Shown here piece after piece: positions 49,372 to 57,511 of a DNA stretch of 64,000 nt. The DNA lies in contig JAXLQL010000008.1 of the NCBI GenBank assembly GCA_046331625.1, positions 325,289 to 389,288 of the forward strand, written 5' to 3'. The notes beneath the pieces are model-generated. The model saw only the letters and a list, made by a program, of their open reading frames with translations. It ran no database searches and had not been told where the DNA came from. Numbering within the stretch: position 1 is the first letter of the stretch; each line of letters opens with the position of its first letter. The DNA is from JAXLQL01 sp046331625 (GTDB lineage Bacteria > Acidobacteriota > Terriglobia > Bryobacterales > Bryobacteraceae). The position numbers and the translations under genes were made by a program.

Positions 49372-49809
49372 CTAGTTGTTTCGCCAACTGACGATGTCGA
49401 CATTGATGCCTTCGCCGCCCGGTTGTCCGTCGGCGCCGAGCGAAGTGATGTCGGGCTCGTCGCCATGTTCGCCGGGGAACTTGTAGAGATACGGATTGCC
49501 CCAGGGATCGAGCGGAATGTCCTGCGGCAGATATGGACCGCTCCAGTTATTCACGTTGCCCGGCCTGAGGCGGAGCGCGTTGAGTCCGAGCTCGGTGGGC
49601 GGAAAGACGCCCGTATCGAGCTTGAACGCTCCGAGCGCGGTGCGGAAGTTGCGGATCTGCTCGCGCGCGGCGGTCTGGCGCGCCTGATCGGCCTTCTTGA
49701 ACAGGTTCGGTCCCACTACCGCTGCAAATAGCGCGATGATCGTCACCACCACGAGCATTTCGATCAAGGTGACGCCCGCAAGTTTCCGTCTTCTTTGTCT
49801 TTGCCTCAT
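49372..49809 (-). CDS. gspG: GspG major pseudopilin
   Basis: The product is 145 residues: basic leader MRQRQRRRKLAG, then VTLIEMLVVVTIIALFAAVV with Glu +5, and the GspG signature PPTELGLNALRLRPGNVNNWSGPYLPQDIPLDPWGNPYLY with the calcium-site loop GHGDEPDITSLGADGQPGGEG nearby (each as separate parts over 70-140). It builds the pseudopilus shaft. The gene starts 22 bp after gspF and is followed by a repeat unit 16 bp after its stop. Confidence 0.95.
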   Translation of the reverse strand: MRQRQRRRKLAGVTLIEMLVVVTIIALFAAVVGPNLFKKADQARQTAAREQIRNFRTALGAFKLDTGVFPPTELGLNALRLRPGNVNNWSGPYLPQDIPLDPWGNPYLYKFPGEHGDEPDITSLGADGQPGGEGINVDIVSWRNN

Positions 49810-49831
49810 AGAGAATCTCCTGACAGGTCTC

Positions 49832-51043
49832 CTAGCCGGTCACGTCGTTCACGCTGGTGATGGCCAGCAGCATGCTGATGATAAAGGTACCCACCAGGAT
49901 ACCCATCACGAGGATGATCAGCGGTTCGAACAGCGCCGTGAAGCGCTTGATGGATTCACGCGTTTCGGTGTCGTAGATGTCGGCCATGCGGTTGAACATG
50001 GCGTCGAGTTTACCCGTCTCTTCGCCGACCGTGAGCAAGTGCGCTGCGAGTTGCGGGAACTGTCCCGTGCGGCGAATCGGATTGGCGAGGCCTTCGCCGC
50101 GCTTGACGCCGAGCGAAACCGCGTCGAGCGAGTTCGCGATGATCTTGTTGCCGAGGATCGCCTTCGAAATGTTGAGCGACTGCACGAGCGGCACGCTGTT
50201 GGCAATGAGCGTGGACATGGCGCGTGCGAACCGCGCGGTCTCGGCTTTGCGCAAAGCTTCGCCGAGCACCGGGATCTTCAGTCGCGCGGCATCCCACCAC
50301 AAGCGTCCGGCAACGGTGCGAATGTAGGCGCTAAACGCGGCGAACCCCGCCGCGAGCAGCAGGGCGGCCAGCCATCCCCACGCACGCACGATGGCGCTGG
50401 TCTCGATGAGGATCTTGGTGGGCAGCGGCATTTTGAGCGTGCCGCCTTCGAAGATGGCGGCGAATCGCGGCACCACGTAGTACATCAGGATGATGATGGA
50501 TCCGACGCCGACCATCGCGAGCAATCCCGGATAAACCATCGACCCGATGATGTAGTTGCGCAGATCGTCGCGCGTGCGCTCGAATTCGGCGAGACGATCG
50601 AACACCTGCGCGAGCGATCCCGACGCTTCACCCGCGCGGACCATGTTCACGTAGAGGTCGGAGAAGTAGGTTGGGTGTTGCGAGAGCGAGTCGCCGAATG
50701 ATCGTCCGCCCTTGAGGAGCCGCAGGACATCGTTGACGACAATCTTGAACTCGGGTTGCGCGGTGAGTTCGGTGGTGATCTGCAGAGCGCGGTCGAGCGG
50801 GATGCCGCTCGACAGGAGCGTGGAGATTTCCTGGGTGAAGAAGAGGACGCTTTTGCGCTTACCGCCACTGAGCTTGGGGAGTTCGAATTGGAAGGACTTC
50901 TTGGGTTCGAGTCCGATGAAGACGGGCGTGAGGCCTTGGCGGCGGAGTTCGGAGGCGACGAGTTTTTCGGTGTCGGCGGAGAGGGTACCGTTGCGGATTT
51001 TGCCGTCGGTGGTGACTGCGCGGAAGTGGAAGCTGGTGGGCAC
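49832..51043 (-). CDS. gspF: GspF inner-membrane platform protein
   Basis: The product is 403 residues with two T2SSF domains. The first has FFTQEISTLLSSGIPLDRAL and GGRSFGDSLSQHPTYFSDLYVNMVRAGEASG by parts; the second has ARAMSTLIANSVPLVQSLNIS and LLTVGEETGKLDAMFNRMADIY. Three membrane helices (PGLLAMVGVGSIIILMYYVV; WLAALLLAAGFAAFSAYI; LIILVMGILVGTFIISMLLA). It connects the GspE motor to the pseudopilus. Length is normal. Confidence 0.95.
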   Translation of the reverse strand: MPTSFHFRAVTTDGKIRNGTLSADTEKLVASELRRQGLTPVFIGLEPKKSFQFELPKLSGGKRKSVLFFTQEISTLLSSGIPLDRALQITTELTAQPEFKIVVNDVLRLLKGGRSFGDSLSQHPTYFSDLYVNMVRAGEASGSLAQVFDRLAEFERTRDDLRNYIIGSMVYPGLLAMVGVGSIIILMYYVVPRFAAIFEGGTLKMPLPTKILIETSAIVRAWGWLAALLLAAGFAAFSAYIRTVAGRLWWDAARLKIPVLGEALRKAETARFARAMSTLIANSVPLVQSLNISKAILGNKIIANSLDAVSLGVKRGEGLANPIRRTGQFPQLAAHLLTVGEETGKLDAMFNRMADIYDTETRESIKRFTALFEPLIILVMGILVGTFIISMLLAITSVNDVTG

Positions 51044-51077
51044 TACTTGGCTCCCGCTGATCCCACTGAGACTGATT

Positions 51078-51164
51078 GTGGGGCAGACTTTAGTCTGCGC
51101 GGGACTTCAGTCCCGCCGTCCGAAGCGGGACTGAAGGCCCGCGCAGGCTGAAGCCTGCCCCACA
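51078..51164. repeat. Two repeat units in opposite orientation before gspF
   Basis: 51078-51117 is a reverse unit (GCAGACTTTAGTCTGC then GCGGGACTTCAGTCCCGC). 51125-51164 is a forward unit (GCGGGACTGAAGGCCCGC, GCAGGCTGAAGCCTGC, CCCACA). Together they make a larger inverted arrangement in the 222-bp gap between gspE and gspF. In the reverse unit both arms of the second hairpin changed together (CAGACT/AGTCTG). Confidence 0.85.
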
Positions 51165-51265
51165 TTGGGAGCATGCAGTGAAGGGGAAGGCTGCAGAGCA
51201 AGGGGAGACTGGAGCATGGGGGAACCTTGCAAGTGAGCAGTGGTTTTGGAATTGAAGTCCGCACG

Positions 51266-52912
51266 TCAAAACTCCTGAGTCACTCGCAACACCTCATCCA
51301 CCGTCGAAACCCCTCGCGCGACCTTGTCCCAGCCATCCTCGCGCAGCGTGGTCATCCCTTCCTTGCGCGCCTGCGCGGTGAGGATGCTCGCGTCTTCGTT
51401 CTTCATGATCAGCCGCCGCAGCTCATCGCTCAACTGCATCATCTCGAAGATCCCAACACGACCCTTGTATCCCGTGCCGAAGCAATTCTCGCATCCGCGG
51501 CCGCGATAGGTGAGGATCGTGTCGCCGGCCGGAGTGATCTTCTCGCCTGCGGGCTGCTTGCACTGCGCGCAGATGACGCGCACCAGCCGCTGCGCGAGCA
51601 CGGCCACGAGCGACGACGTGATGAGATAGTTCTCAACGCCCATGTCCGTAAGTCGCGTGATCGCGCTCGGAGCATCGTTGGTGTGAAGCGTAGAGAAGAC
51701 GAGGTGGCCGGTGAGTGCGGAGCGGATGGCGATGTCGGCGGTCTCGCGATCGCGAATTTCGCCGACCATGATCACGTCCGGGTCCTGGCGCACGATGTGG
51801 CGAAGGCCCGCGGCGAAGGTGAGCCCGATCTGCGGATTCACGTGGATCTGGTTGATGCCGTCCATCTGGTATTCCACCGGGTCCTCGATGGTGATGATCT
51901 TGCGATCGGTGAGGTTGATCCGCTTGAGCGCCGAATACAGCGTGGTGGATTTACCGCTACCGGTAGGTCCGGTGACCAGGAAGATGCCGTGCGGGAGCTG
52001 CGTGAAGTGCTCCATGCGGTCGAGCATCTGATCGGTGAAGCCGAGCTTGCGCAGGTCGTAGAAAGCCTCGCCGGCCGAGCGATCGAGCAATCGCATGACG
52101 ACGCTTTCGCCGTAGAGCGTGGGGAGCGTGGAGACGCGGAGGTCCACTTCGCGGCCGAGCGTGCGAATCTTGATGCGGCCGTCTTGCGGCAGGCGGCGCT
52201 CGGCGATGTTGAGCTTCGCCATGAGCTTGATGCGCGAGATGACGGCGGATTTCAGCTCCTTCGGCGGCGGCTCCTGCAACTGCAGCACGCCGTCGATGCG
52301 GAAGCGGATGCGGAATTCCTTTTCGAACGGCTCGATGTGGATATCGCTGGCGCGCTTTTCGACGGCGGAGGCGATCATGGCGTTGACGAGCCGGATGACC
52401 GGCGCCTCCGAGGCCATGTCGCGGAGGTGCTCGAGGTCTTCGCCGCCCTCGGCGCCTTCTTCGAATCCGAGCGCGGCTTGGTCGGGGCGGGCCGATTCGC
52501 CGTAATAGCGATTGATCGATTCGAGGATGTCGCCTTCGCTCGCGAGGAGCGTTTGCACCTTGAGTCCGGTGACGTGGCGCACGGCGGCGATGGTTTCGAA
52601 GTCGAGCGGATCGGCCATCGCGAGCACGAGCGAGGAGTCATCGAAGCCCGAGGGGATGCAGCGGAACTGGCGCAGGAAGCGCGGGGAGAGGCGTTCGGTT
52701 TCGGGGGTGACGGGAGGAGGTCCGTCGAGCGTGGCGAGGCGGACGGAGAGCTGGTCGGCAAGCGCGTTGAGGACTTCGCGTTGGGCGACGAAGCCGAGGT
52801 CGACGAGGATTTTGCCGATCTTGTCGCCGCGCTCTTTTTGGAGTTCGAGAGCTTGGGTGACTTCGTCGGCGGAGACGAGTCCTCTGGCGACGAGCATCTC
52901 GCCTAGGCGCAT
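51266..52912 (-). CDS. gspE: GspE secretion ATPase
   Basis: The product is 548 residues. An MshEN/GspE N-terminal domain (LGEMLVARGLVSADEVTQAL, IGKILVDLGFV) may bind nucleotide such as cyclic-di-GMP in related proteins. The motor has Walker A GPTGSGKST at about residue 315, the Asp box ITIEDPVEYQ, Walker B VGEIRDRETADIA and the His box LVFSTLHTNDA. A zinc site CAQC ... CENC lies near residue 460. It drives pseudopilus growth. It is the first gsp structural gene after the regulatory genes. Confidence 0.96.
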   Translation of the reverse strand: MRLGEMLVARGLVSADEVTQALELQKERGDKIGKILVDLGFVAQREVLNALADQLSVRLATLDGPPPVTPETERLSPRFLRQFRCIPSGFDDSSLVLAMADPLDFETIAAVRHVTGLKVQTLLASEGDILESINRYYGESARPDQAALGFEEGAEGGEDLEHLRDMASEAPVIRLVNAMIASAVEKRASDIHIEPFEKEFRIRFRIDGVLQLQEPPPKELKSAVISRIKLMAKLNIAERRLPQDGRIKIRTLGREVDLRVSTLPTLYGESVVMRLLDRSAGEAFYDLRKLGFTDQMLDRMEHFTQLPHGIFLVTGPTGSGKSTTLYSALKRINLTDRKIITIEDPVEYQMDGINQIHVNPQIGLTFAAGLRHIVRQDPDVIMVGEIRDRETADIAIRSALTGHLVFSTLHTNDAPSAITRLTDMGVENYLITSSLVAVLAQRLVRVICAQCKQPAGEKITPAGDTILTYRGRGCENCFGTGYKGRVGIFEMMQLSDELRRLIMKNEDASILTAQARKEGMTTLREDGWDKVARGVSTVDEVLRVTQEF

Positions 52913-52924
52913 GGGTGGTCTCCG

Positions 52925-53206
52925 TGTAGGGCGGACCTATGGTCCGCCGAGGGGCCTGTGGCCCCTCTAGTCTCTTGGTGACGCACGCTGTTGACTCACA
53001 GGCACGATGCCAGTTGTGGGGGCGGCGTTAGCCGGCGGGACTTCAGTCCCGCAAGAGCCGAGCAGGACTGAAGTCCCGCGCAGACTAAAGTCTGCCCCAC
53101 AATGCGATTCGGTGCGGCTGACCGGATTTTGCGGATGAGGGCGACGTCAGTGCGGGCGTCAGGTCGGCGGGACTGAAGTCCCGCGCAGACTGAAGTCTGC
53201 CCCACA
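52925..53206. repeat. Repeat cluster before gspE (52913-53216)
   Basis: 52925-52970 has a different two-hairpin type: GGCGGACCTATGGTCCGCC and AGGGGCCTGTGGCCCCT. 53014-53052 is a reverse copy of the common repeat with a diverged second hairpin (GGCGTTAGCC), 53063-53102 a forward copy (GGACTGAAGTCCCGC, GCAGACTAAAGTCTGC, CCCACA), and 53166-53206 another (GCGGGACTGAAGTCCCGC, GCAGACTGAAGTCTGC, CCCACA). No gene was seen. Confidence 0.85.
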
Positions 53207-53216
53207 TCCTGACGCA

Positions 53217-53744
53217 TCAGTACACCTGCTCTTGGATCACGGCGTTCAACGCTTCCGCCTTGATGCGACCCGCCTCGAAGTCCACCAGCGCCTTGCGTGG
53301 CGCCGACAACACCAGCTGCGACGGTAGTCCGTTGGTCAGCTCCCAAGCGCGATAGAAGAACGTCACGCCGACCGACACTTGCTCGTTCTCGGGCATTGTC
53401 TTGAGCGACGTCGCGGAAGTGACCATCATGTCGCGCATCAACTGCTTCACCGCGCCGAGCCGAGCCAGTTTCTTCTGCCGCAGCCGCTCCTTTTCCTCCC
53501 CGGAAAGCTGCGGACGAAACGGCGTGATCGCGGTGACGGCGAGATCGACTTCGCACGTGAACACCGCGCCGTACTTCTCGAGGTAAATCCCGCGCGTGGC
53601 GCCGAGCAGATCGAGCGGATCGTCAATATTGGCCCGCTGGATTCGCTGGTCGAAGCTGCGCTCCATGGCCACGAGCGCCGACCGCGGCACTCGCGGAGCC
53701 GCAGCGGTCGCGAGCGCGAGAGCGACGAAAAAGAACCCCTTCAT
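53217..53744 (-). CDS. Secreted protein of the sigma/anti-sigma operon
   Basis: The product is 175 residues with a signal peptide (FFFVALALATAAAPRVPRSA). The mature part has LDLLGATRGIYLEKYGAVFTCEVDL, EEKERLRQKKLARLGAVKQLMRDMM and VTFFYRAWELTNGLPSQLVLSAPR. The family is unknown to me. It overlaps the anti-sigma gene by ATGA and is in the same transcript, so it may act in the same envelope-stress or secretion signal path. Length and codon use look normal. Confidence 0.7.
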   Translation of the reverse strand: MKGFFFVALALATAAAPRVPRSALVAMERSFDQRIQRANIDDPLDLLGATRGIYLEKYGAVFTCEVDLAVTAITPFRPQLSGEEKERLRQKKLARLGAVKQLMRDMMVTSATSLKTMPENEQVSVGVTFFYRAWELTNGLPSQLVLSAPRKALVDFEAGRIKAEALNAVIQEQVY

Positions 53745-54355
53745 CGCGCGACTCCCGTCTCGAGGCTCGCTGTGTTGATCGAGACTGCCTTGCGGAGATT
53801 GTTGAACTGGCGGCTGAGCACGTCGAAGCTCGCATTCACCGAAGCCTGCATTTGGAGATCGCGCTCATCGAGCCGCTTCTCGAATGAAGCGAGCACCCGG
53901 GCGGACTCGGCCTTGTGGCGCGCATCGGCTTCGGCGAGCGCCTGCTTTACCGCGGCATCCACCACGGCTTGTACGTTCACGGGCTGCGCTACTGGAGCGA
54001 CCGGAGTCTGCGCGACCGGCATCACCGGCGCGGGACGCGTGAATCCATGCACCAGGATCGCGGCTGAGAGCATGGCCGTGGAAGCCAGCGCGACCTTCGG
54101 CCAGTCGAACAGCCGCTGGTACCACTTGGGTTCGAAGACTTTGTCGGAGACGAAGGCGATGCGGCGCGGCATTTCCTCGTCGGGCAGCGCGCGGAGCGCG
54201 GCGTGCATCACGCCCAGTTGGTCGAGCTCGGTGCGGCAGGCGCCGCAGGACTCGACGTGCCCTTCCACGCTCCGCCGGGCGGCGGCATCGCACTCGCCGA
54301 GCGCGTAGGCTTTGAGATCGAACATTTCACAGTGTTCGTGTTTGGACGCGGACAT
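53741..54355 (-). CDS. Zinc-finger anti-sigma factor
   Basis: The product is 204 residues from ATG 54355. The N-terminal zinc-binding anti-sigma motif is in FDLKAYALGECDAAARRSVEGHVESCGACRTEL by parts (HVESCGAC is the HxxxCxxC core). A membrane helix (VALASTAMLSAAILVHGF) and a periplasmic coiled-coil tail (VNVQAVVDAAVKQALAEAD, RLDERDLQMQASVNASF) follow. It should hold the ECF sigma factor at the membrane until a signal. The gene starts 5 bp after the sigma stop. Confidence 0.88.
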   Translation of the reverse strand: MSASKHEHCEMFDLKAYALGECDAAARRSVEGHVESCGACRTELDQLGVMHAALRALPDEEMPRRIAFVSDKVFEPKWYQRLFDWPKVALASTAMLSAAILVHGFTRPAPVMPVAQTPVAPVAQPVNVQAVVDAAVKQALAEADARHKAESARVLASFEKRLDERDLQMQASVNASFDVLSRQFNNLRKAVSINTASLETGVAR

Positions 54356-54360
54356 GCTCC

Positions 54361-54903
54361 TCACCTCTGGGAAACGGGGGCGAGCACTCCCTTGAGCAGA
54401 TCGAGCGCGGTGTAGAGGCGGGATTTGACGGTCGAGACCGGACACTCCAGGATCTCCGCCATTTCCTCGAACTTGAAGCCTTGGTAGACCTTCAACACGA
54501 CCGCTTCTTTCTGCTCGGGAGTCAGCCGTTCGAGCGCCGCCGCAACGGCCAACGAAGTCTCCATGGGCATGAGGCGGTGGCCGGAGGGCGGAGCGCCAGG
54601 TGGTTCCTGGAACTCCTCCCGGTCCGGCCGGGGACGCCGCAACAAGGAGTAGGATTCGTTATGCGCGATACGGAACAGCCAGGGGCCGAATCGGCCGGGG
54701 TCGTCGAGCTTGGCGAGATTCTGGTACGCCTTGAGGAACACGTCCTGGGCGAGGTCCATCGCGTCTTCGCGGTCCCGCACCAGGCGCAGGATGTAGTTGA
54801 AGACACGGCGATCCCAGCGGGACACCAGGGCGTTGTAGGCGTCCACGTCGCCGCGGCGAGCCTTGGTTACCAGGTCGCGGTCCTCGACCTCTCGGAAGAT
54901 CAA
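54361..54903 (-). CDS. ECF-family RNA polymerase sigma factor
   Basis: The product is 180 residues from TTG 54903. Region 2 has AYNALVSRWDRRVFNYILRLV, EDAMDLAQDVFLKAYQNL and FGPWLFRIAHNESYSLLRR; region 4 has LTPEQKEAVVLKVYQGFKFEEMAEIL and CPVSTVKSRLYTALDLLK. It would direct transcription of its own operon and perhaps the gsp genes behind it. Translation seems coupled to an 8-codon leader ORF whose stop overlaps the TTG. Its promoter and first ~54 codons are duplicated at 55963-56213. Confidence 0.93.
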   Translation of the reverse strand: MIFREVEDRDLVTKARRGDVDAYNALVSRWDRRVFNYILRLVRDREDAMDLAQDVFLKAYQNLAKLDDPGRFGPWLFRIAHNESYSLLRRPRPDREEFQEPPGAPPSGHRLMPMETSLAVAAALERLTPEQKEAVVLKVYQGFKFEEMAEILECPVSTVKSRLYTALDLLKGVLAPVSQR

Positions 54904-54992
54904 GTCCCTGTAAACTCCGTTTCCATGGATGAAGACGCGGGCGGTCCGGAAAAAGTCGGAGGGCCTGTCAAGGAAAGTTTAGCGGATCGGGA
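54742..54992. repeat. 251-bp direct repeat, copy 1
   Basis: This segment covers the first ~54 codons of the sigma gene and its upstream region to 54992. The same 251 bp recurs at 55963-56213 in the same orientation with a constant offset of 1221 bp and only a few scattered substitutions. The repeats flank the hicAB module. On the minus strand TTGACA lies at about 54966-54971, a possible -35 element. Confidence 0.92.
54900..54926 (-). other. 8-codon leader ORF before the sigma gene
   Basis: ATG 54926 reads METEFTGT and stops with a TGA that overlaps the TTG start of the sigma gene (TTGA). The ACAGGGAC inside it would be the ribosome binding site for the TTG. This looks like translational coupling of a rare start codon. 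The same ORF is kept in the duplicate copy at 56121-56147. Confidence 0.45.
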
Positions 54993-55231
54993 GACGGAAG
55001 GGATGGTGTATGCCTTTCTCGATGCCTTCGGACAGACCGTTGGTGTTTATCAGCGGTGGCCAAGCGACCGAACCCGAGAAGAACCTAGCCTTTCGCGGCA
55101 AGTGCACCCGGCGATCCGCTGGGGCCGAATGATACCTTCGCATCGGTTCGGCACGCCCGTCTGCTGGCGTGCGGCCCTGATGTCAAATGACTCGAGTCTC
55201 AAAACACCAATCCCGGACAGTGAGGCGTATA

Positions 55232-55250
55232 GTGTGTAATGGTGTGTAAT
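55232..55250. promoter_or_regulatory. Direct repeats at the hicAB start
   Basis: GTGTGTAAT occurs at 55232-55240 and 55242-55250, a 10-bp period, ending one base before the hicA ATG. TATAGT at 55228-55233 could be the -10 element, which would make the transcript nearly leaderless. HicB-type repressors bind next to the promoter, so this is a likely operator. The other 54993-55231 sequence showed nothing I recognise. Confidence 0.45.
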
Positions 55251-55251
55251 A

Positions 55252-55443
55252 ATGATTAGCAGTGCCGAGGTCATCAGGCGGCTCGAAGCAGACGGATGGT
55301 TCCGGGCCGCTCAGAAGGGTAGCCACGCGCAGTTCCGTCACCCGGACAAGCCCGGCCGAGTCACCGTCCCTCACCCGAAGCGGGACCTGCCGATGGGAAC
55401 AGTAAAGAGCATTGAGCGCCAGAGCGGCCTGAAGTTGCGGTAG
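55252..55443 (+). CDS. hicA: HicA mRNA-interferase toxin
   Basis: The product is 63 residues: ISSAEVIRRLEADGWFRAAQKGSHAQFRHP, then VTVPHPKRDLPMGTVKSIERQSGL. This is the full double-stranded-RNA-binding-like HicA fold with the catalytic His in KGSHAQFRHP. It cleaves mRNAs when not bound by HicB. It has no obvious ribosome binding site. The module lies between the two 251-bp direct repeats and its AT content is slightly higher than its neighbours. Confidence 0.93.
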   Translation: MISSAEVIRRLEADGWFRAAQKGSHAQFRHPDKPGRVTVPHPKRDLPMGTVKSIERQSGLKLR

Positions 55444-55454
55444 GAGTTTCAACC

Positions 55455-55892
55455 ATGGAGACCGTCACATTTTTCGGCGTCGTTCACAAAGACAAGCGCT
55501 GTGACTATGGGGTCAGCTTTCCAGACTTCCCCGGATGCATCGCGGCGGAGTCCGAGTTCGATGCGGTGATTCGCTCGGCCAAGGAGGCTCTCGAGTTTCA
55601 TATCGAAGGCATGATCGAAGACGGCGAGGCGATTCCGAATCCGTCACGCCCGGACCAGATCGCCGAAGAGGGGAACCCGATCGCCTTGGTTCCCATTGAT
55701 GTGCAGGTGCCCCGCTCGCGCGTGAAGCGGTTCAATATCGCGGCCCGGGAAACAGACATCCGGAAGATCGATCGGTTCCTGCGGTCCCACGGACGGAACA
55801 AAGACCGCTCATCATTTCTAGTAAGTGCCGCACTGACCGAGATCAAGCGGTTATCGAGTCCGCGTCGCAGAGAGCGCCGTGATTCGCGCTAA
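55455..55892 (+). CDS. hicB: HicB antitoxin
   Basis: The product is 145 residues. The N-terminal half is the degenerate RNase H-like HicB fold (DYGVSFPDFPGCIAAESEFDAVIRSAKEALEFHIEGM) and the C-terminal half a ribbon-helix-helix-like DNA-binding part (RVKRFNIAARETDIRKIDRFLRSHG, SSFLVSAALTEIKR). It neutralises HicA and probably represses the operon through the direct repeats upstream. TAGGAG precedes its start, 11 bp after the hicA stop. Frame intact. Confidence 0.93.
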   Translation: METVTFFGVVHKDKRCDYGVSFPDFPGCIAAESEFDAVIRSAKEALEFHIEGMIEDGEAIPNPSRPDQIAEEGNPIALVPIDVQVPRSRVKRFNIAARETDIRKIDRFLRSHGRNKDRSSFLVSAALTEIKRLSSPRRRERRDSR

Positions 55893-55962
55893 CGAACTTC
55901 CTTCTGCTCAGGGTCAGACCTTCGGGCAGAGTCTCGTGAGAGCGGACGGAAGGGAGGGCTAG

Positions 55963-56213
55963 GTCCTGGGCGAGATCCATCGCGTCTTCGCGGTCCCGCA
56001 CCAGGCGGAGGATGTAGTTGAACACATGACGGTCCCAGCGGGACACCAGGGCGTTGTAGGCGTCCACGTCGCCGCGGCGAGCCTTGGTTACCAGGTCGCG
56101 GTCCTCGACCTCTCGAAAGATCAAGTCCCTGTAAACTCCGTTTCCATAGGTGAAGACGCGGGCGGTCCGGAAAAAGTCGGAGGGCCTGTCAAGGAAAGTT
56201 TAGCGGATCGGGA
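55963..56213 (-). pseudogene. Truncated sigma-factor copy, direct repeat copy 2
   Basis: This is copy 2 of the 251-bp repeat. On the minus strand it reads MIFREVEDRDLVTKARRG ... LRLVRDREDAMDLAQD, identical to the first ~54 sigma residues apart from a change at RRVF to RHVF, and then runs into unrelated codons (LALPSVRSHETLP) that overlap the hicB 3' end. Regions 2.2-2.4 and 4 are lost, so it cannot act as a sigma factor. The duplicated promoter, if active, points toward hicB on the opposite strand and could make antisense RNA. Confidence 0.9.
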
Positions 56214-57511
56214 CTACTTGCGGTCGGTGAAGGCCCAGTGGGCATCGCGGAGGTCGTCGTCTTTCGCGAGCAGCGTCGATTGCCCGAGATTGTTGCCCTG
56301 GATTGGAACTGAGCGAAGCTCGTCGTTGACGCGGTAGTAGACGGTTGCGCCTTCGACGAGGAGGATCTCGCTGTCGCCTTGATTGGTGCGAAGGGTGTAC
56401 TGGCGACCCGTGGTGGAGTCGATGAGGAAGAGGACTCCTGGATAAAACGGAGCCGCCTCGTCGGCGAATCGCTCCCTGGTGATCGGCCTTTTTCCCGGCC
56501 GAGAGTTGCTCTCCGAACGGCCTCTGCGCTCTTGGTCGCCCGGGCTCTGCCTACCTTCTCGTTTCGAGGCAGCGGTCCCAATGATCCACTGGCCAATCAA
56601 CTTGAATTCCGAACTGCCCCCAGGCACCCGCATCCTGGTCCAAGCCGTAACGCCAGAGCGCTGGACGAACACTGGCCCTGATCCGTCGCCAGCGTGATTC
56701 CTTTCCGGGTCCGGACTGTTGGCCTCTACCGCGATTGCCACTTCGTTGTTCCGATTGATGATCCAGGTCGTCGGAGAGCCTGGAGGACTCGTGAGCCCGA
56801 GATCTCACAGCGTTCAGAAGCTGTGTTGTGGCATAGTCTCCCCTCGCGTGCTTGCCCGCGCTGACTATCTGAAGAGCCGAGATTGAAATGACCAAACTGG
56901 CCTGCTGTTCGCACCAGATTCCACTCGTCGACAGAGACAGGAACTTCCGGCTGCGTACTCTTCAAAGTCAATGGAAAGCCAAGGAGTGCTCGGCCAGCAG
57001 CGCTGTCGAATCGCATTACCAGCCAAGGAGCGCCGCTCCTAACGATAATCCGGCTGTCGAGAAACCTGGGGCTCGGCTCCAACCCTGCTTTTCCGGCCTG
57101 CTTCAGCATTCCAGCAATTCTCGGGGACCAAGGCTCCCATATGGACTGGTTGAGTTTTGTTGTGTCGATTTGGCGGGAAGCTGGGACACCAGGCTCGTCC
57201 ATGCTCACGAGCTCGATTCGGGTCGGCCTAACCGCAGGCATTTCGATTGCGATCATCCTGCCCTGATGGTCGATGCGAATTGCTTGGCTCCCCTCACCGG
57301 CACGGCCAATCCTCCGAAGCTGACGCAGGGGTTGATTAGGCGAAACCTGCAACAACAGTTGGTCATACCTGGCGTTGTAGTTGTTGCTGGGGCTCGCGGC
57401 TAAGACGTAGAGCGCCGCTTGGGCCGCATGGCTACCGGCGAGGACTGAGAGTAGAAGCCGTGCGGCTTGCCAATTACTCGTAAAAGGTCGGTCTGTGGTC
57501 ACATTGTGCAC
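56214..57511 (-). pseudogene. Frame-disrupted secreted protein, unknown family
   Basis: Two long frames look like parts of one protein. The upstream one (57511-56870) has a hydrophobic start (ARLLLSVLAGSHAAQAALYVLAAS) and beta-rich text such as QAIRIDHQGRMIAIEM, RIELVSMDEPG and SRIIVRSGAPWLVMRFD. The downstream one (about 56800-56214) reads GSPTTWIINRNNEVAIAVEA, FKLIGQWIIGTAAS, PFYPGVLFLIDSTTGRQYTL and LAKDDDLRDAHWAFTDRK. At least one frame change around 56800-56870 separates them. The pattern suggests a beta-propeller-like protein. The stop at 56214 touches the end of the direct repeat. Confidence 0.5.

Noticed and set aside
51227..52906. 559-codon plus-strand frame opposite gspE
   Set aside because: Shadow frame; the minus strand is an unmistakable GspE with Walker motifs.
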